DNA of 64,000 nucleotides from Alphaproteobacteria bacterium (GTDB lineage: Bacteria; Pseudomonadota; Alphaproteobacteria; Rhodospirillales; WMHbin7), in NCBI GenBank assembly GCA_015231795.1, contig JADGAX010000003.1:1-64000 (forward strand), read 5' to 3'. Below, piece by piece: positions 1-8,156 of this stretch. Both the position numbers and the translations under genes were made by a program. The notes below the pieces were generated by a model. That model worked only from the letters and a program-made list of their open reading frames with translations, did not search any database and was not told the DNA's origin. How positions within the stretch are numbered: position 1 is the stretch's first letter; the number at the start of each line of letters is the position of its first letter.

Positions 1-365
1 AGCGCCGTGGATAGTTCGCGCTGGAAGAAGCGGGCGTGATCGGGATTGCTTTGCGAAACACGCCCGATCATGTCGGCCACGTCGGCCCGCCCGTCTTCGC
101 CATTCGTCTCGACATGCTGCTTGAAGGTGGGAATGATGCCGCCGAAATCTTGCGTGCTGTTGATGAGGCGCGCCCAGTTTTCGTGCATGGCGCGTTTCTC
201 GCCGTCGATGCGCGGCTTGCCCTCGTCGCCCCAATTTACCTTGGGCAGTTTTGGCAAATCGTCCTTCTGCGCGAACGGATTGGGTGGCTTGGCTTCCTGC
301 CTGGGCGCTTCAGGCGAACTGATCAGGCCTGCGACAGAAAGAAGCTGAAATGGCGTAAGGATACG
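1..365 (-). pseudogene. truncated copy of the unknown gene at 1170-2594, running off the window
   Basis: On the minus strand this frame is open from an in-frame TAG at 366-368 to the window edge. Its product matches residues of the neighbouring unknown protein, including the motifs NWARLINST, ADVADMIGR and DHARFFQREL. At DNA level positions 1-210 align without gaps to 1951-2160, with about 13 differences counted by eye; the similarity ends abruptly near 211. There is no ATG, GTG or TTG start with a ribosome binding site before the conserved block, so the 5' end looks broken. The gene continues beyond position 1, so it could instead be a shorter functional paralogue with an unusual start. Confidence 0.6.
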
Positions 366-440
366 CTATCACCCAAGCAATTTCCCAATAACCGCAACCT
401 TCATTTGATTGTTTGGTTATCCATAATTTGCTACTGTTTA

Positions 441-1073
441 ATGATGAAGCCAGTTGCACGAATTTTGACACTTTTGCTCGCATCAACGCTTGCGTTTGGT
501 GGTGCTGCTTGTTCTGATGACGCGGAGAGCGCCTCGGATAAGGATCTCCGTCTCTTGGTCGAAAAAACCAAAAATGCCTATGAGGCTAATGACAAGCAAG
601 TAACGGCTCTTCTTGAGAAACTGTACCTCAAAGTGACCGGTCTCCCTGACACTTCAGAAAACGTGCCAGAAGGTATGAGCGTTATTGAGTTTGAAGAGCG
701 ACTTTGTAGATTCTGGAAAATCACAGCCCCCTTTTATGCCCCCGAAGAACTGGAGTATTTCCGCCATGATGAAAGGCTACTCGGCTATCTCATTGTGGAT
801 TCTGGTGATGAAAACAACACCCGAGTGCAACTCAGAATTAATTGTGGGAAAGAAGTAGGCAAACAGGCTCCGTTAAGCCGCGCTACGGAAGATGGTATCG
901 CTTGGGCGAAGAAGCTCAGAAGCGCTTCTCCAGATGAAGCCCGCGCCATGGCCAGTGAATACGATGAGCTTATCCAAAATTACCCAGAGAAGGAACTCTA
1001 CAAGAGGCTACGGTTTCTGGCGCTGAGAGAGGCAGAGAAACGAGAAAGGCACCAAGCGCGGCAAGCACAGTGA
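441..1073 (+). CDS. small predicted lipoprotein, function unknown
   Basis: This is a 210-residue protein starting MMKPVAR at 441; ATG 444 is also possible. The N-terminus has a basic start, a hydrophobic stretch and a lipobox-like GGAAC with Cys24, so it is probably a lipoprotein anchored in the cell envelope. The rest is hydrophilic and charged and ends in an Arg/Glu/Gln-rich helix. I do not recognise a family. The open frame extends upstream to 36, but that part is antisense to the truncated gene at 1-365. The local sequence is more AT-rich than the rest of the window, and the gene sits between two copies of a duplicated module, which suggests recent acquisition. Confidence 0.7.
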   Translation: MMKPVARILTLLLASTLAFGGAACSDDAESASDKDLRLLVEKTKNAYEANDKQVTALLEKLYLKVTGLPDTSENVPEGMSVIEFEERLCRFWKITAPFYAPEELEYFRHDERLLGYLIVDSGDENNTRVQLRINCGKEVGKQAPLSRATEDGIAWAKKLRSASPDEARAMASEYDELIQNYPEKELYKRLRFLALREAEKRERHQARQAQ

Positions 1074-1169
1074 GCAGACGTAAGCTGCTTACAATCCTCA
1101 AGCGTTCAACAGACATTGCTTGATGGACACAACCGCCAAGCTGGTGCTTTTCCCGAGCGTGGTGTATGT

Positions 1170-2594
1170 CTATTTCTTGCTGCGCCCCCCCTTCAATTGG
1201 CGTTCGTAAGCTTCGGCAGCTTGCCTTGCAAGGTATCTTTTTTCCTCTATTTCACTGAGTTGCTTCTCCACATCCTTGATTTTCTGCTTGAGTTCATCAG
1301 CCGTTAGCCTTTGCCTAGCAAGCCCAAGATTTCCGATCATCTGTCGCTCTTCCGTACCTCTATATTGCTTGCCAATCCAATCCCATCCAAGTTTACCCGA
1401 TGTGCTATCCGTGTCCGTGAACTGCCGGTAATCCTCTTTGCCTGAGTAAGCCCTTGGATCTGCAGATTGCACTTTCTCCAGTTCCTGCTGAAGCTGAGAC
1501 AGTTTGCCTCTAGCGTCATTAATTTGATCAAGCATCTTGTCATGCTCTCTCCAAGCAGATCCCAGAGCTTCTTTAATTGCTTGCTCGCGCTCAACATCTG
1601 ACAGTTGGGGGGAATTGGATCTGTGTCGGGCATCTCCATCGCTATTTGAGTTGGGTTCCTGAGTTTGTTGCGGGTGAAGGCTTGGTGCTTGGCTATCTCC
1701 AGTCGGTTTGTCCTGACCGTCTAGACGAGACATTTTTTCAATCCGTGTACCCAGCTGATATAGTGGCTCATCCGCCGATTTCATGGCCTCTCGCTGCCGC
1801 TTCTCAAAGTCGGCTTTGTAGGCTTCAGCGCTGTGCCAATAGCTTTTCTCGAATTCCGGATCGCTGAAGCGATTGGATTTCGCATCACCCAGCAGGCCAG
1901 CATTCTCCACCGGCTCGCCCGCCCTGCGGGCTTGAATGATCTCGCCGCCCAACGCCGTTGCAAGCTCGCGCTGGAAGAAGCGGGCATGATCGGGATTGCT
2001 TTGCGAAACACGTCCGATCATGTCGGCCACGTCGGCCCGACCGTCTTCGCCATTCGTCTCGACATGCCGCTTGAAGGTGGGAATGATGCCGCCGAAATCC
2101 TGCGTGCTGTTGATGAGGCGCGCCCAGTTGTCGTGCATGGCGCGTTTTTCGCTGTCGATGCGGCGAGCCGTCCATAACTTGCGCAGTTTTGGCAGGTCGC
2201 CCAACTCTGAGAAAGGGTCGGGCGGCTTTACGGGCCGTTGTAGTTGGCTCGGCTCGCCCAACAAGCCGCCCTGCAGACGCACAGGATTTTTGGGATGTTC
2301 CTTGGTCAGCGTCGAGACGATGGGATTGAGTTTGCGATCATCCTCGCCCATGTCGCCAAGCAAGCCGTTTCCGAGGGCTGATGTGGGTTTCTGGGCGGGA
2401 GTTTCCACTTCCTGCATCTGCTGCGTCAGGGCGTTCGAGGGCGACAAATCCTGGCCGCTCCAGTTGCCGCCTTTGCCCGTCTCGGGCAGGACGAAGCTGT
2501 CATCGTTGTTGGCCGCCTTGCCCAGCGGCACGCCGGACGCGGTTGTACGGTTCCCGGAGGGCAGCGCCTCCGTGACTGAATTGAATCCGCCCAT
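1170..2594 (-). CDS. hypothetical protein with duplicated central module and C-terminal coiled coil
   Basis: The product has 474 residues from ATG 2594, chosen because AAAGGAGG lies 8 bases upstream; the frame is open a further 13 codons. The N-terminal 130 residues are low complexity with repeated GLLGD/GLLGE pieces. A central module of about 70 residues (motifs NWARLINST, ADVADMIGR, DHARFFQREL) is the part duplicated at 1-210 of the window. The C-terminal 130 residues are rich in Glu, Lys, Gln and Leu and look like coiled coil, ending in GGRSKK. No signal peptide, membrane segment or known domain is apparent. It could belong to a secreted-effector or phage-derived family, but nothing in the sequence proves this. 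Confidence 0.65.
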   Translation of the reverse strand: MGGFNSVTEALPSGNRTTASGVPLGKAANNDDSFVLPETGKGGNWSGQDLSPSNALTQQMQEVETPAQKPTSALGNGLLGDMGEDDRKLNPIVSTLTKEHPKNPVRLQGGLLGEPSQLQRPVKPPDPFSELGDLPKLRKLWTARRIDSEKRAMHDNWARLINSTQDFGGIIPTFKRHVETNGEDGRADVADMIGRVSQSNPDHARFFQRELATALGGEIIQARRAGEPVENAGLLGDAKSNRFSDPEFEKSYWHSAEAYKADFEKRQREAMKSADEPLYQLGTRIEKMSRLDGQDKPTGDSQAPSLHPQQTQEPNSNSDGDARHRSNSPQLSDVEREQAIKEALGSAWREHDKMLDQINDARGKLSQLQQELEKVQSADPRAYSGKEDYRQFTDTDSTSGKLGWDWIGKQYRGTEERQMIGNLGLARQRLTADELKQKIKDVEKQLSEIEEKRYLARQAAEAYERQLKGGRSKK

Positions 2595-2638
2595 GGCGGT
2601 CCTCCTTTGCGTTGGTGTGAGTGTGAAGCCCAAACGCG

Positions 2639-2672
2639 AAAAGCCGCCCGGGCTGATGCCAGGGCGGCTTTT
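2639..2672. terminator. bidirectional Rho-independent terminator
   Basis: An 11-bp perfect stem pairs AAAAGCCGCCC (2639-2649) with GGGCGGCTTTT (2662-2672) around a 12-base loop, with runs of A and T at the two ends so it can act in both directions. On the minus strand it lies downstream of the soeCBA-like operon and upstream of the unknown gene at 1170-2594. Confidence 0.75.
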
Positions 2673-2797
2673 GGTCGCAGTAAGGGCGGTAATGGGACTT
2701 AACTAGCCGATGCGACGAGGAATGTCAAGAATAGATTCATGGCGTGATGCGAAAGGACGACGCCCTGGCAGATGGGGCCATAAATATGGATTTGATC

Positions 2798-3778
2798 CTA
2801 CGACTTCCTTTGATAATACACGTTCTGCACATGCTGGCCGCTGGCGAAGAACAGCCAGCGTTCGGCCAGCAGCCCGACATACTGGATCGGCAAGGCCACG
2901 ATCAGGGCGGGCAGATAGCGGTCGGCCCAGCCAGCCAGCAGCAGGGCCGAAGGGGCCGCGAAGCCGAAGACCAGCATCAGGCCGATCAGCCAGGGTTTCA
3001 CCTCGGGATGGATGCGGGTGAAGAATTCGATGGTGTTGAAGGAACGGCCGTTGAAGCCCTGGCTTAACTGGCGGATGCTGCCGTGATGCACGCCGATGGC
3101 GCTTTTCAGCGAGAAGGGCGCTGGCAGATGCTTGTTGCGCCATAAGGTGACGCCCTTGGCGGCGAAGGCCAGCAACGTGAACAGGGCGGCCCAGCCCGCC
3201 AGAAAATCGCGCAGCAACGCGTTCTCGACGGCGGCAACGATGGCGGCGGCGGCGAAGCCCGACGACAGGCCCATCAGCGTGTAGTTAACCACCGTCATGG
3301 GCGTCGCCCATTCCTTGATGAAGCGCACGCAGGCATAGATCATGCCGGTGGCGATGAACAGCATGGCGCAGCTGGCGGCCAGCAGGAAGCCGATGGCCAT
3401 GGTCAGGTCCAAGCTTTTCTGATTGCCGAAGGTGATGAGCACCGGCGCGATGCCGAACCAGTGCGCGGCGCCGTACATAAAGGCCAAGCCCATGCAGGCG
3501 GGCAGCAGAAGCACTTCTCTGGACAGCCACGAGGTGCGCCAACGCACGATCGAGCGCATGCCGCGCTCGGGATGCGACAGATGGAAGAACGAGGCCACCA
3601 GCCCCAATCCCAGCAGGGCCAGACCGGCGGCGCTGCCTGTGGCGTAGAACAGGCCGCTGTCTTGCTCGTTGCCGGTGCCGATGACGAAGTAGAATTGTCC
3701 GGCCACCAGGGCGATCAACAGGCCTTGGCCCATGCCGATCAGGGTGGTGAGGAACAGAACCGAGAAGGCGGGTTTCAT
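2798..3778 (-). CDS. soeC: membrane anchor subunit, SoeC/DmsC type
   Basis: This 326-residue protein is nearly all membrane segments (about eight hydrophobic stretches) and matches the DmsC-like anchor family, which binds quinone and passes electrons between the quinone pool and the iron-sulfur subunit. The motif SHPERGMRS after the third helix is typical of the family. It is the last gene of a three-gene operon, 14 bases after the FeS subunit gene. The subunit composition (A without Tat signal, FeS B, DmsC-like C) fits the cytoplasmic sulfite dehydrogenase SoeABC better than periplasmic DMSO reductase. The substrate assignment is inference from family resemblance. Confidence 0.8.
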   Translation of the reverse strand: MKPAFSVLFLTTLIGMGQGLLIALVAGQFYFVIGTGNEQDSGLFYATGSAAGLALLGLGLVASFFHLSHPERGMRSIVRWRTSWLSREVLLLPACMGLAFMYGAAHWFGIAPVLITFGNQKSLDLTMAIGFLLAASCAMLFIATGMIYACVRFIKEWATPMTVVNYTLMGLSSGFAAAAIVAAVENALLRDFLAGWAALFTLLAFAAKGVTLWRNKHLPAPFSLKSAIGVHHGSIRQLSQGFNGRSFNTIEFFTRIHPEVKPWLIGLMLVFGFAAPSALLLAGWADRYLPALIVALPIQYVGLLAERWLFFASGQHVQNVYYQRKS

Positions 3779-3792
3779 CTTGCGCTTTTCCC

Positions 3793-4530
3793 TTACCAGC
3801 TCGTGATGTCGTCGAGGAAAGGTTCGGAAAGCTGCGGACGCGGCAATTCGCCTTCCTTCAAAAGCGGGTTGTCGGCCCGCATCAATTCGTCGTCATGGAT
3901 GACCATCTTGGTCTTGCGCCTGGGCAGATAGTGGTTGGCTGGACGCGTGCCCATTTCGGGCATGATCTGGAAGCCGGCATTGTCGCGGATGGCCTGCGAT
4001 GCCTCGCTGGCCGGATCGGAAATGTCGCCGAACAGGCGCGCCCCCGCCGGACATGCCAGCACGCAGGCGGGTTTGCGCCGATCCTCGGGCAGGGTTTCGT
4101 CATAGACGCGATCCGCGCACAGCGTGCATTTCTTCATCACGCCTTGTTTGAAATCGAATTCGCGCACCCCGTAGGGGCAACTCCACGAGCAATATTTGCA
4201 GCCGATGCATTTGTCGTAGTCGACCAGCACGATGCCGTCTTCCTCGCGCTTGAAGCTGGCCCCGGTGGGGCAGACCGGCACGCAGGGCGGCTCTTCGCAA
4301 TGCAGGCAGGACTTCGGGAAATGGATGGTTTCGGTGTGGGGGAATTCGCCCGCCTCGAAAGTTTGCACGCGATTGAAGAAAACGCCCAACGGGTCGGCGC
4401 CGTAGGGATCGGTGTCGCTCATCGGTCCGGCCCAGCCCGACGTGTTCCATTCCTTGCAACTGGTGACGCAGGCGTGGCAGCCCACGCAGATGTTGAGATC
4501 GATGACGAGGGCGAGTTGCTTGCGTGACAT
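3793..4530 (-). CDS. soeB: four-cluster ferredoxin-like electron transfer subunit, SoeB/DmsB type
   Basis: The 245-residue protein carries four cysteine groups typical of DmsB/PsrB-like subunits: C15-x2-C18-x2-C21-x3-C25, then CLHCEEPPCVPVCP, CIGCKYCSWSCP and a final CTLC with CVLACP. These bind [4Fe-4S] clusters that carry electrons between the molybdenum subunit and the membrane anchor. The start region and the stretch CKEWNTSGWAGP closely resemble SoeB proteins of sulfite-oxidising phototrophs as I remember them. The gene begins 3 bases after the soeA stop, so the two are translated as one unit. Confidence 0.85.
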   Translation of the reverse strand: MSRKQLALVIDLNICVGCHACVTSCKEWNTSGWAGPMSDTDPYGADPLGVFFNRVQTFEAGEFPHTETIHFPKSCLHCEEPPCVPVCPTGASFKREEDGIVLVDYDKCIGCKYCSWSCPYGVREFDFKQGVMKKCTLCADRVYDETLPEDRRKPACVLACPAGARLFGDISDPASEASQAIRDNAGFQIMPEMGTRPANHYLPRRKTKMVIHDDELMRADNPLLKEGELPRPQLSEPFLDDITSW

Positions 4531-4533
4531 GGC

Positions 4534-7434
4534 TCAGCCCTCGCTCTTTCCGGCAAAGAAATTGCGTACCCGTTTGGTGAAGGCGATCATGCCGGGCAGC
4601 GCTTTCCTGGTTTCGAATTGGGGCCAGGTTTCTTCCGGGCCGTGCGGGTCGGCCTTGTAGACGCGCACGCGCACGTCGTACCAAGCGGCTTGGCCGGTGA
4701 CGGGGTCGGAATTCGAAATCGGCGCGTCCTTGCCTTTGGCCGGACAGGGAATCTCCTCGCTGATCAGATGGTTCAGCAAGAAGCCCTTTTTCGATTCATT
4801 GGCGTCGGGCTTCAGCCCCCAATTTCCAGGCCCTTTGCCGATGGCGTTCCAAGTCCAGACGGTGCCAGGTTCCACCGATTCCGAGAAGCGGGCGCGACAG
4901 CGCACCTTGCCCCACTGGCTTTCCACCCAGATCCAATCGCCATCTTCGAAAGCGTTGGCGTGGCCCACCGACGGATGCAAGAACAGATAGTTGTCGGTGT
5001 GAATCTGGCGCAGCCAAGCGTTCTGCGAATCCCAGGAATGATACATCGCCATCGGGCGTTGGGTGATGGCGCTTAAGGGATATTGAATGGGATCGCTGTA
5101 GCGCCATTCCAGAGGCGCGTAATAGAAGGGCAGCGGGTCCATGAAGGTCTTGATGCGCTCGCGCATGGCGTCGGGCGGCTGGCGGCCCTTGGTCTTGCCC
5201 TCGGCGGCCAGACGGAACTTCTGCAGCACTTCGGAATAGACATGCAGCAAGATGGGTTCGTCGTAGCGGATCAGGCGATGGTGGCGCGCCCACTGCAGAT
5301 AACCCTTGTTCCAATTGCGCATGTATTGATAGCTGCGCGGCAGTTCATAATGGAAGTGGTTGTCGTTGCGGGCGTACATGTCCCATTGCTGGGGATTGGG
5401 TTCGCCCGACATGAACCTCTCGCCGCCCTTGCCGCGCCATCCGGCTAGGAATCCGATGCCCGATCCCGGCTCGGTTTCGTAATTGACGATGAAGTCGGGA
5501 TAATCGCGGAACTTGCGCTCGCCCTTGGCGTTTACGAAAGCGGGCAGCTTCAGGCGCGATCCTATTTCGATCAGCACTTCCTGGAAGGGTTTGGAATCAC
5601 CCTTGGGCGGCAACACCGGGATGCGCACCGAATCGACCGGCCCGTCGAATTCCGAGATCGGACGGTCGAGCAAGCTCATCACATCGTGGCGTTCCAGATA
5701 GGTGGTGTCGGGCAGCACCAGATCGGCGAAATCCACGGTTTCGGAATGGAAGGCGTCGCACACCACCAGGAACGGAATCTTGTAGGTCCCGTCCTCGTTC
5801 TTGTCGACCAGCATCTTCCTGATCTCGACCGTGTTCATCGACGAGTTCCAGGCCATGTTGGCCATGAACAGCAAGAGGGTGTCGATGGGGTACGGATCGC
5901 CCCGCCAAGCGTTGGTGATGGCGTTGTGCATCAAGCCATGGACGGAAAGCGGATATTCCCACGAGAAGCCCTTGTCGAGCCGCACCGGGCCGCCCTTTTC
6001 ATCGACGAACAAGTCGTCGGGATCGGCGGGCCAGCCCAGCAGCAGGCCAGCCAGCGGTTCATTGGGCTGCACGGCTTCGGGGCGCTTGGGCGGCTTGGCG
6101 CAGGGCGGAATCGGGCGCGGGAAGGGGGCCTTGTGGCGGAATCCGCCCGGCCTGTCGATGGTGCCCAGCACCGTCATCAGAATCGACAACGCCCGGATGG
6201 CGTGGAATCCGTTGGAATGGGCGGCCAGGCCGCGCATGGCGTGAAAGGCCACCGGATTGCCGGTGACGGTATCGTGTTCCTTGCCCCAGCAGTCGGTCCA
6301 GGCGATGGGCAGCTCGATCTTGTGGTCGCGCGCGGTGACGCCCATTTCATGGGCCAGGCGGCGGATGGTGGCGGCTGGGATGCCGGTGATGCCCTCGGCC
6401 CATTCCGGCGTGTAGGTCTTCACGCGTTCCTTCAGCAATTGGAAGGCGGGCTTGACCTTGCGCCCGTCGCCAAGCTGGTAATTGCCCATCAGACGGCCTT
6501 CGGTGCCGGGTTTGCGCGAGGCGGTCGGCTGGTCGGAATTAATGTCCCACCACAGTTTGTTCTGCGGATCGTAGCAGCCCGGATCCTCAGGCTCGCCGGT
6601 GCGCACGAACAGGCCGAACTCGTCGCTTTCTTCCTCCATGTTCACCAATTCGGCCGAGTTGGTGTACTGGATCAGGAAGTCGCGGTCGAACAGGCCCAGT
6701 TCGATGATTTCATGAATCAGCGCCAGGAACAAAGCGCCGTCGGTGCCGGGGCGGATGGGCACCCATTCATCGGCGATGGCGGCATAGCCGGTGCGCACCG
6801 GATTGACCGCGATGACGCGCCCGCCCTGCTTCTTGAACTTGCCCAGCGCGATCTTCATCGGGTTCGAATGATGATCCTCGGCGGTGCCGATCATGATGAA
6901 CAGCTTGGCGCGGTCAAGATCGGGTCCGCCGAATTCCCAGAATGAACCGCCGATTGTGTAGATCATGCCCGCGGCCATATTGACCGAACAGAAGCCGCCA
7001 TGGGCGGCGTAATTGGGCGTGCCGAACTGTTTGGCGAACAGGCCGGTCAGGGCCTGCATCTGGTCGCGCCCGGTATAAAGGGCGAATTTCTTGGGATCGG
7101 TGGCGCGGATATGGCCCAGGCGGTCTTCCAGCATCTGGAAGGCCTCGCCCCACTCGATGGGTTCGAACTGTCCAGCGCCGCGCTCCGTGCCTTCCTTGCG
7201 CTTTAAGGGCTTTCGCAGGCGTGCGGGCGAGTACTGCTTCATGATGCCCGAAGCGCCCTTGGCGCAAATCACGCCCTGGTTCAGGGGATGGTTCGGGTTG
7301 CCCTCGATATAGCGGACCTCGCCGTCGCGCAAATGAACGCGGATGCCGCAGCGGCAGGCGCACATGTAGCAGGTCGTCGTCTTGACTTCCGTGCGGCCCA
7401 ATGACTGGTCGCAGGCGTCGCGAGGGTCTTTCAT
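4534..7434 (-). CDS. soeA: molybdopterin oxidoreductase catalytic subunit, probable cytoplasmic sulfite dehydrogenase SoeA
   Basis: The start is set at ATG 7434 because GGAG lies 6 bases upstream and residues 1-30 then contain the cluster ligands; the frame is open 45 codons further without a ribosome site. The protein has 966 residues. C22, C25, C29 and C57 form the N-terminal [4Fe-4S] motif, and C149 in HGGFCSVN is the probable molybdenum ligand position. There is no twin-arginine signal, so the enzyme should act in the cytoplasm, as known for SoeABC. It heads the soeABC-like operon. A modABC molybdate transporter lies 2 kb away, which fits cofactor demand. Thiosulfate, polysulfide or tetrathionate reductases are alternatives. 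Confidence 0.82.
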   Translation of the reverse strand: MKDPRDACDQSLGRTEVKTTTCYMCACRCGIRVHLRDGEVRYIEGNPNHPLNQGVICAKGASGIMKQYSPARLRKPLKRKEGTERGAGQFEPIEWGEAFQMLEDRLGHIRATDPKKFALYTGRDQMQALTGLFAKQFGTPNYAAHGGFCSVNMAAGMIYTIGGSFWEFGGPDLDRAKLFIMIGTAEDHHSNPMKIALGKFKKQGGRVIAVNPVRTGYAAIADEWVPIRPGTDGALFLALIHEIIELGLFDRDFLIQYTNSAELVNMEEESDEFGLFVRTGEPEDPGCYDPQNKLWWDINSDQPTASRKPGTEGRLMGNYQLGDGRKVKPAFQLLKERVKTYTPEWAEGITGIPAATIRRLAHEMGVTARDHKIELPIAWTDCWGKEHDTVTGNPVAFHAMRGLAAHSNGFHAIRALSILMTVLGTIDRPGGFRHKAPFPRPIPPCAKPPKRPEAVQPNEPLAGLLLGWPADPDDLFVDEKGGPVRLDKGFSWEYPLSVHGLMHNAITNAWRGDPYPIDTLLLFMANMAWNSSMNTVEIRKMLVDKNEDGTYKIPFLVVCDAFHSETVDFADLVLPDTTYLERHDVMSLLDRPISEFDGPVDSVRIPVLPPKGDSKPFQEVLIEIGSRLKLPAFVNAKGERKFRDYPDFIVNYETEPGSGIGFLAGWRGKGGERFMSGEPNPQQWDMYARNDNHFHYELPRSYQYMRNWNKGYLQWARHHRLIRYDEPILLHVYSEVLQKFRLAAEGKTKGRQPPDAMRERIKTFMDPLPFYYAPLEWRYSDPIQYPLSAITQRPMAMYHSWDSQNAWLRQIHTDNYLFLHPSVGHANAFEDGDWIWVESQWGKVRCRARFSESVEPGTVWTWNAIGKGPGNWGLKPDANESKKGFLLNHLISEEIPCPAKGKDAPISNSDPVTGQAAWYDVRVRVYKADPHGPEETWPQFETRKALPGMIAFTKRVRNFFAGKSEG

Positions 7435-7756
7435 GTCGTCTCCAACCAATCGGGCTTCGCCGTTCTTGATCCGGCTGTTTAGTCCTTTTTTGAGCCGAGG
7501 CCAACTCGGTTGACCAAAATTAAATAAGATATTTCTAATAAAGGCAATACGGATATTAGGCTCATTCAAGGAGCTACTCAGCTTATTAGAAAGTAATTTT
7601 CGTTAGATCAATTCATATTATTGATACAAATCAATGCATAAGAGTCTATATTCATATTGATATAAATACTGTTCGAGAGACGAATTTTGATATGAAGCAG
7701 GGGAGGAAAACGCCCGGCAGTTTCAAAAATCTGCGGCTCGATCAACGAATGCCGGT
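7435..7756. promoter_or_regulatory. AT-rich intergenic control region upstream of soeA and the peroxidase remnant
   Basis: This stretch of about 320 bases holds no convincing gene. It is markedly more AT-rich than its surroundings, contains a perfect FNR-type dyad at 7621-7634 and a second, partial TTGAT half-site near 7648. It can serve the minus-strand soeABC operon, the plus-strand peroxidase remnant, or both. Confidence 0.6.
7621..7634. promoter_or_regulatory. perfect FNR/Anr-type binding site
   Basis: The sequence TTGATACAAATCAA matches the consensus TTGAT-N4-ATCAA with no mismatch. FNR-family regulators bind such sites in response to low oxygen. The site is 187 bases upstream of the soeA start codon and about 135 bases upstream of the first recognisable peroxidase codon. 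Cytochrome c peroxidase genes are often under FNR/Anr control, so the box may be a relic of that promoter. Confidence 0.75.
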
Positions 7757-8007
7757 TCCAATCCAGGTCGCTTCGCAACATCGCCCGCACCGCCCCTTAC
7801 TTCCATACCGGCAAGGTGTGGGACCTGAAGCAGGCGGTGGCGATCATGGGCGACTCGCAGTTGGGCATCAAGTTGTCGAATACCGAGGTCGATCAGATCA
7901 CAGCCTTCTTGCAGACTCTGACCGGCGATCAGCCCAAGGTGACCTATCCGGTCCTGCCCGCCAGCACGGCGGCCACGCCCAAGCCGATGGACATGGTCAA
8001 GAAGTAA
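7757..8007 (+). pseudogene. 3' remnant of a di-haem cytochrome c peroxidase gene
   Basis: Reading in the frame of codon 7771, the sequence encodes SLRNIARTAPYFHTG followed by about 60 residues ending in KPMDMVKK. SLRN-x-A-x-TAPYFH-x-G is the conserved C-terminal motif of MauG/CcpA-type di-haem peroxidases, just before the segment ending DQITAFLQTLTG. The two haem-binding CxxCH motifs and most of the protein are missing, and the frame meets a TGA at 7693. It is therefore a 5'-deleted remnant, unless expressed as a 63-residue peptide from ATG 7816. A strong terminator still follows it. Confidence 0.8.
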
Positions 8008-8035
8008 GTCTGTTTCACAAGAAGCATCAACTTGC

Positions 8036-8066
8036 GGGAGGCCGAAAGGCCTCCCCACTTTTTTTG
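8036..8066 (+). terminator. Rho-independent terminator after the peroxidase remnant
   Basis: GGGAGGCC (8036-8043) pairs perfectly with GGCCTCCC (8048-8055) across a GAAA loop and is followed within four bases by seven T residues. Confidence 0.88.
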
Positions 8067-8156
8067 TTTTCAAGAGGAGGGCTTGACGAAGTGCAAGCCC
8101 CCCATCAACTCTGCATGGTAGAAATCACACAAGATGAATCATTGACCGAAGGAACG

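Noticed and set aside
36-440. N-terminal extension of the lipoprotein frame back to 36
   Set aside because: The extension is antisense to the truncated gene copy at 1-365; the signal peptide and lipobox place the start at 441.
1-2600. Polymorphic toxin and immunity pair
   Set aside because: The duplicated module and adjacent lipoprotein invite the idea, but no toxin domain or secretion signal is visible and the small gene is on the opposite strand.
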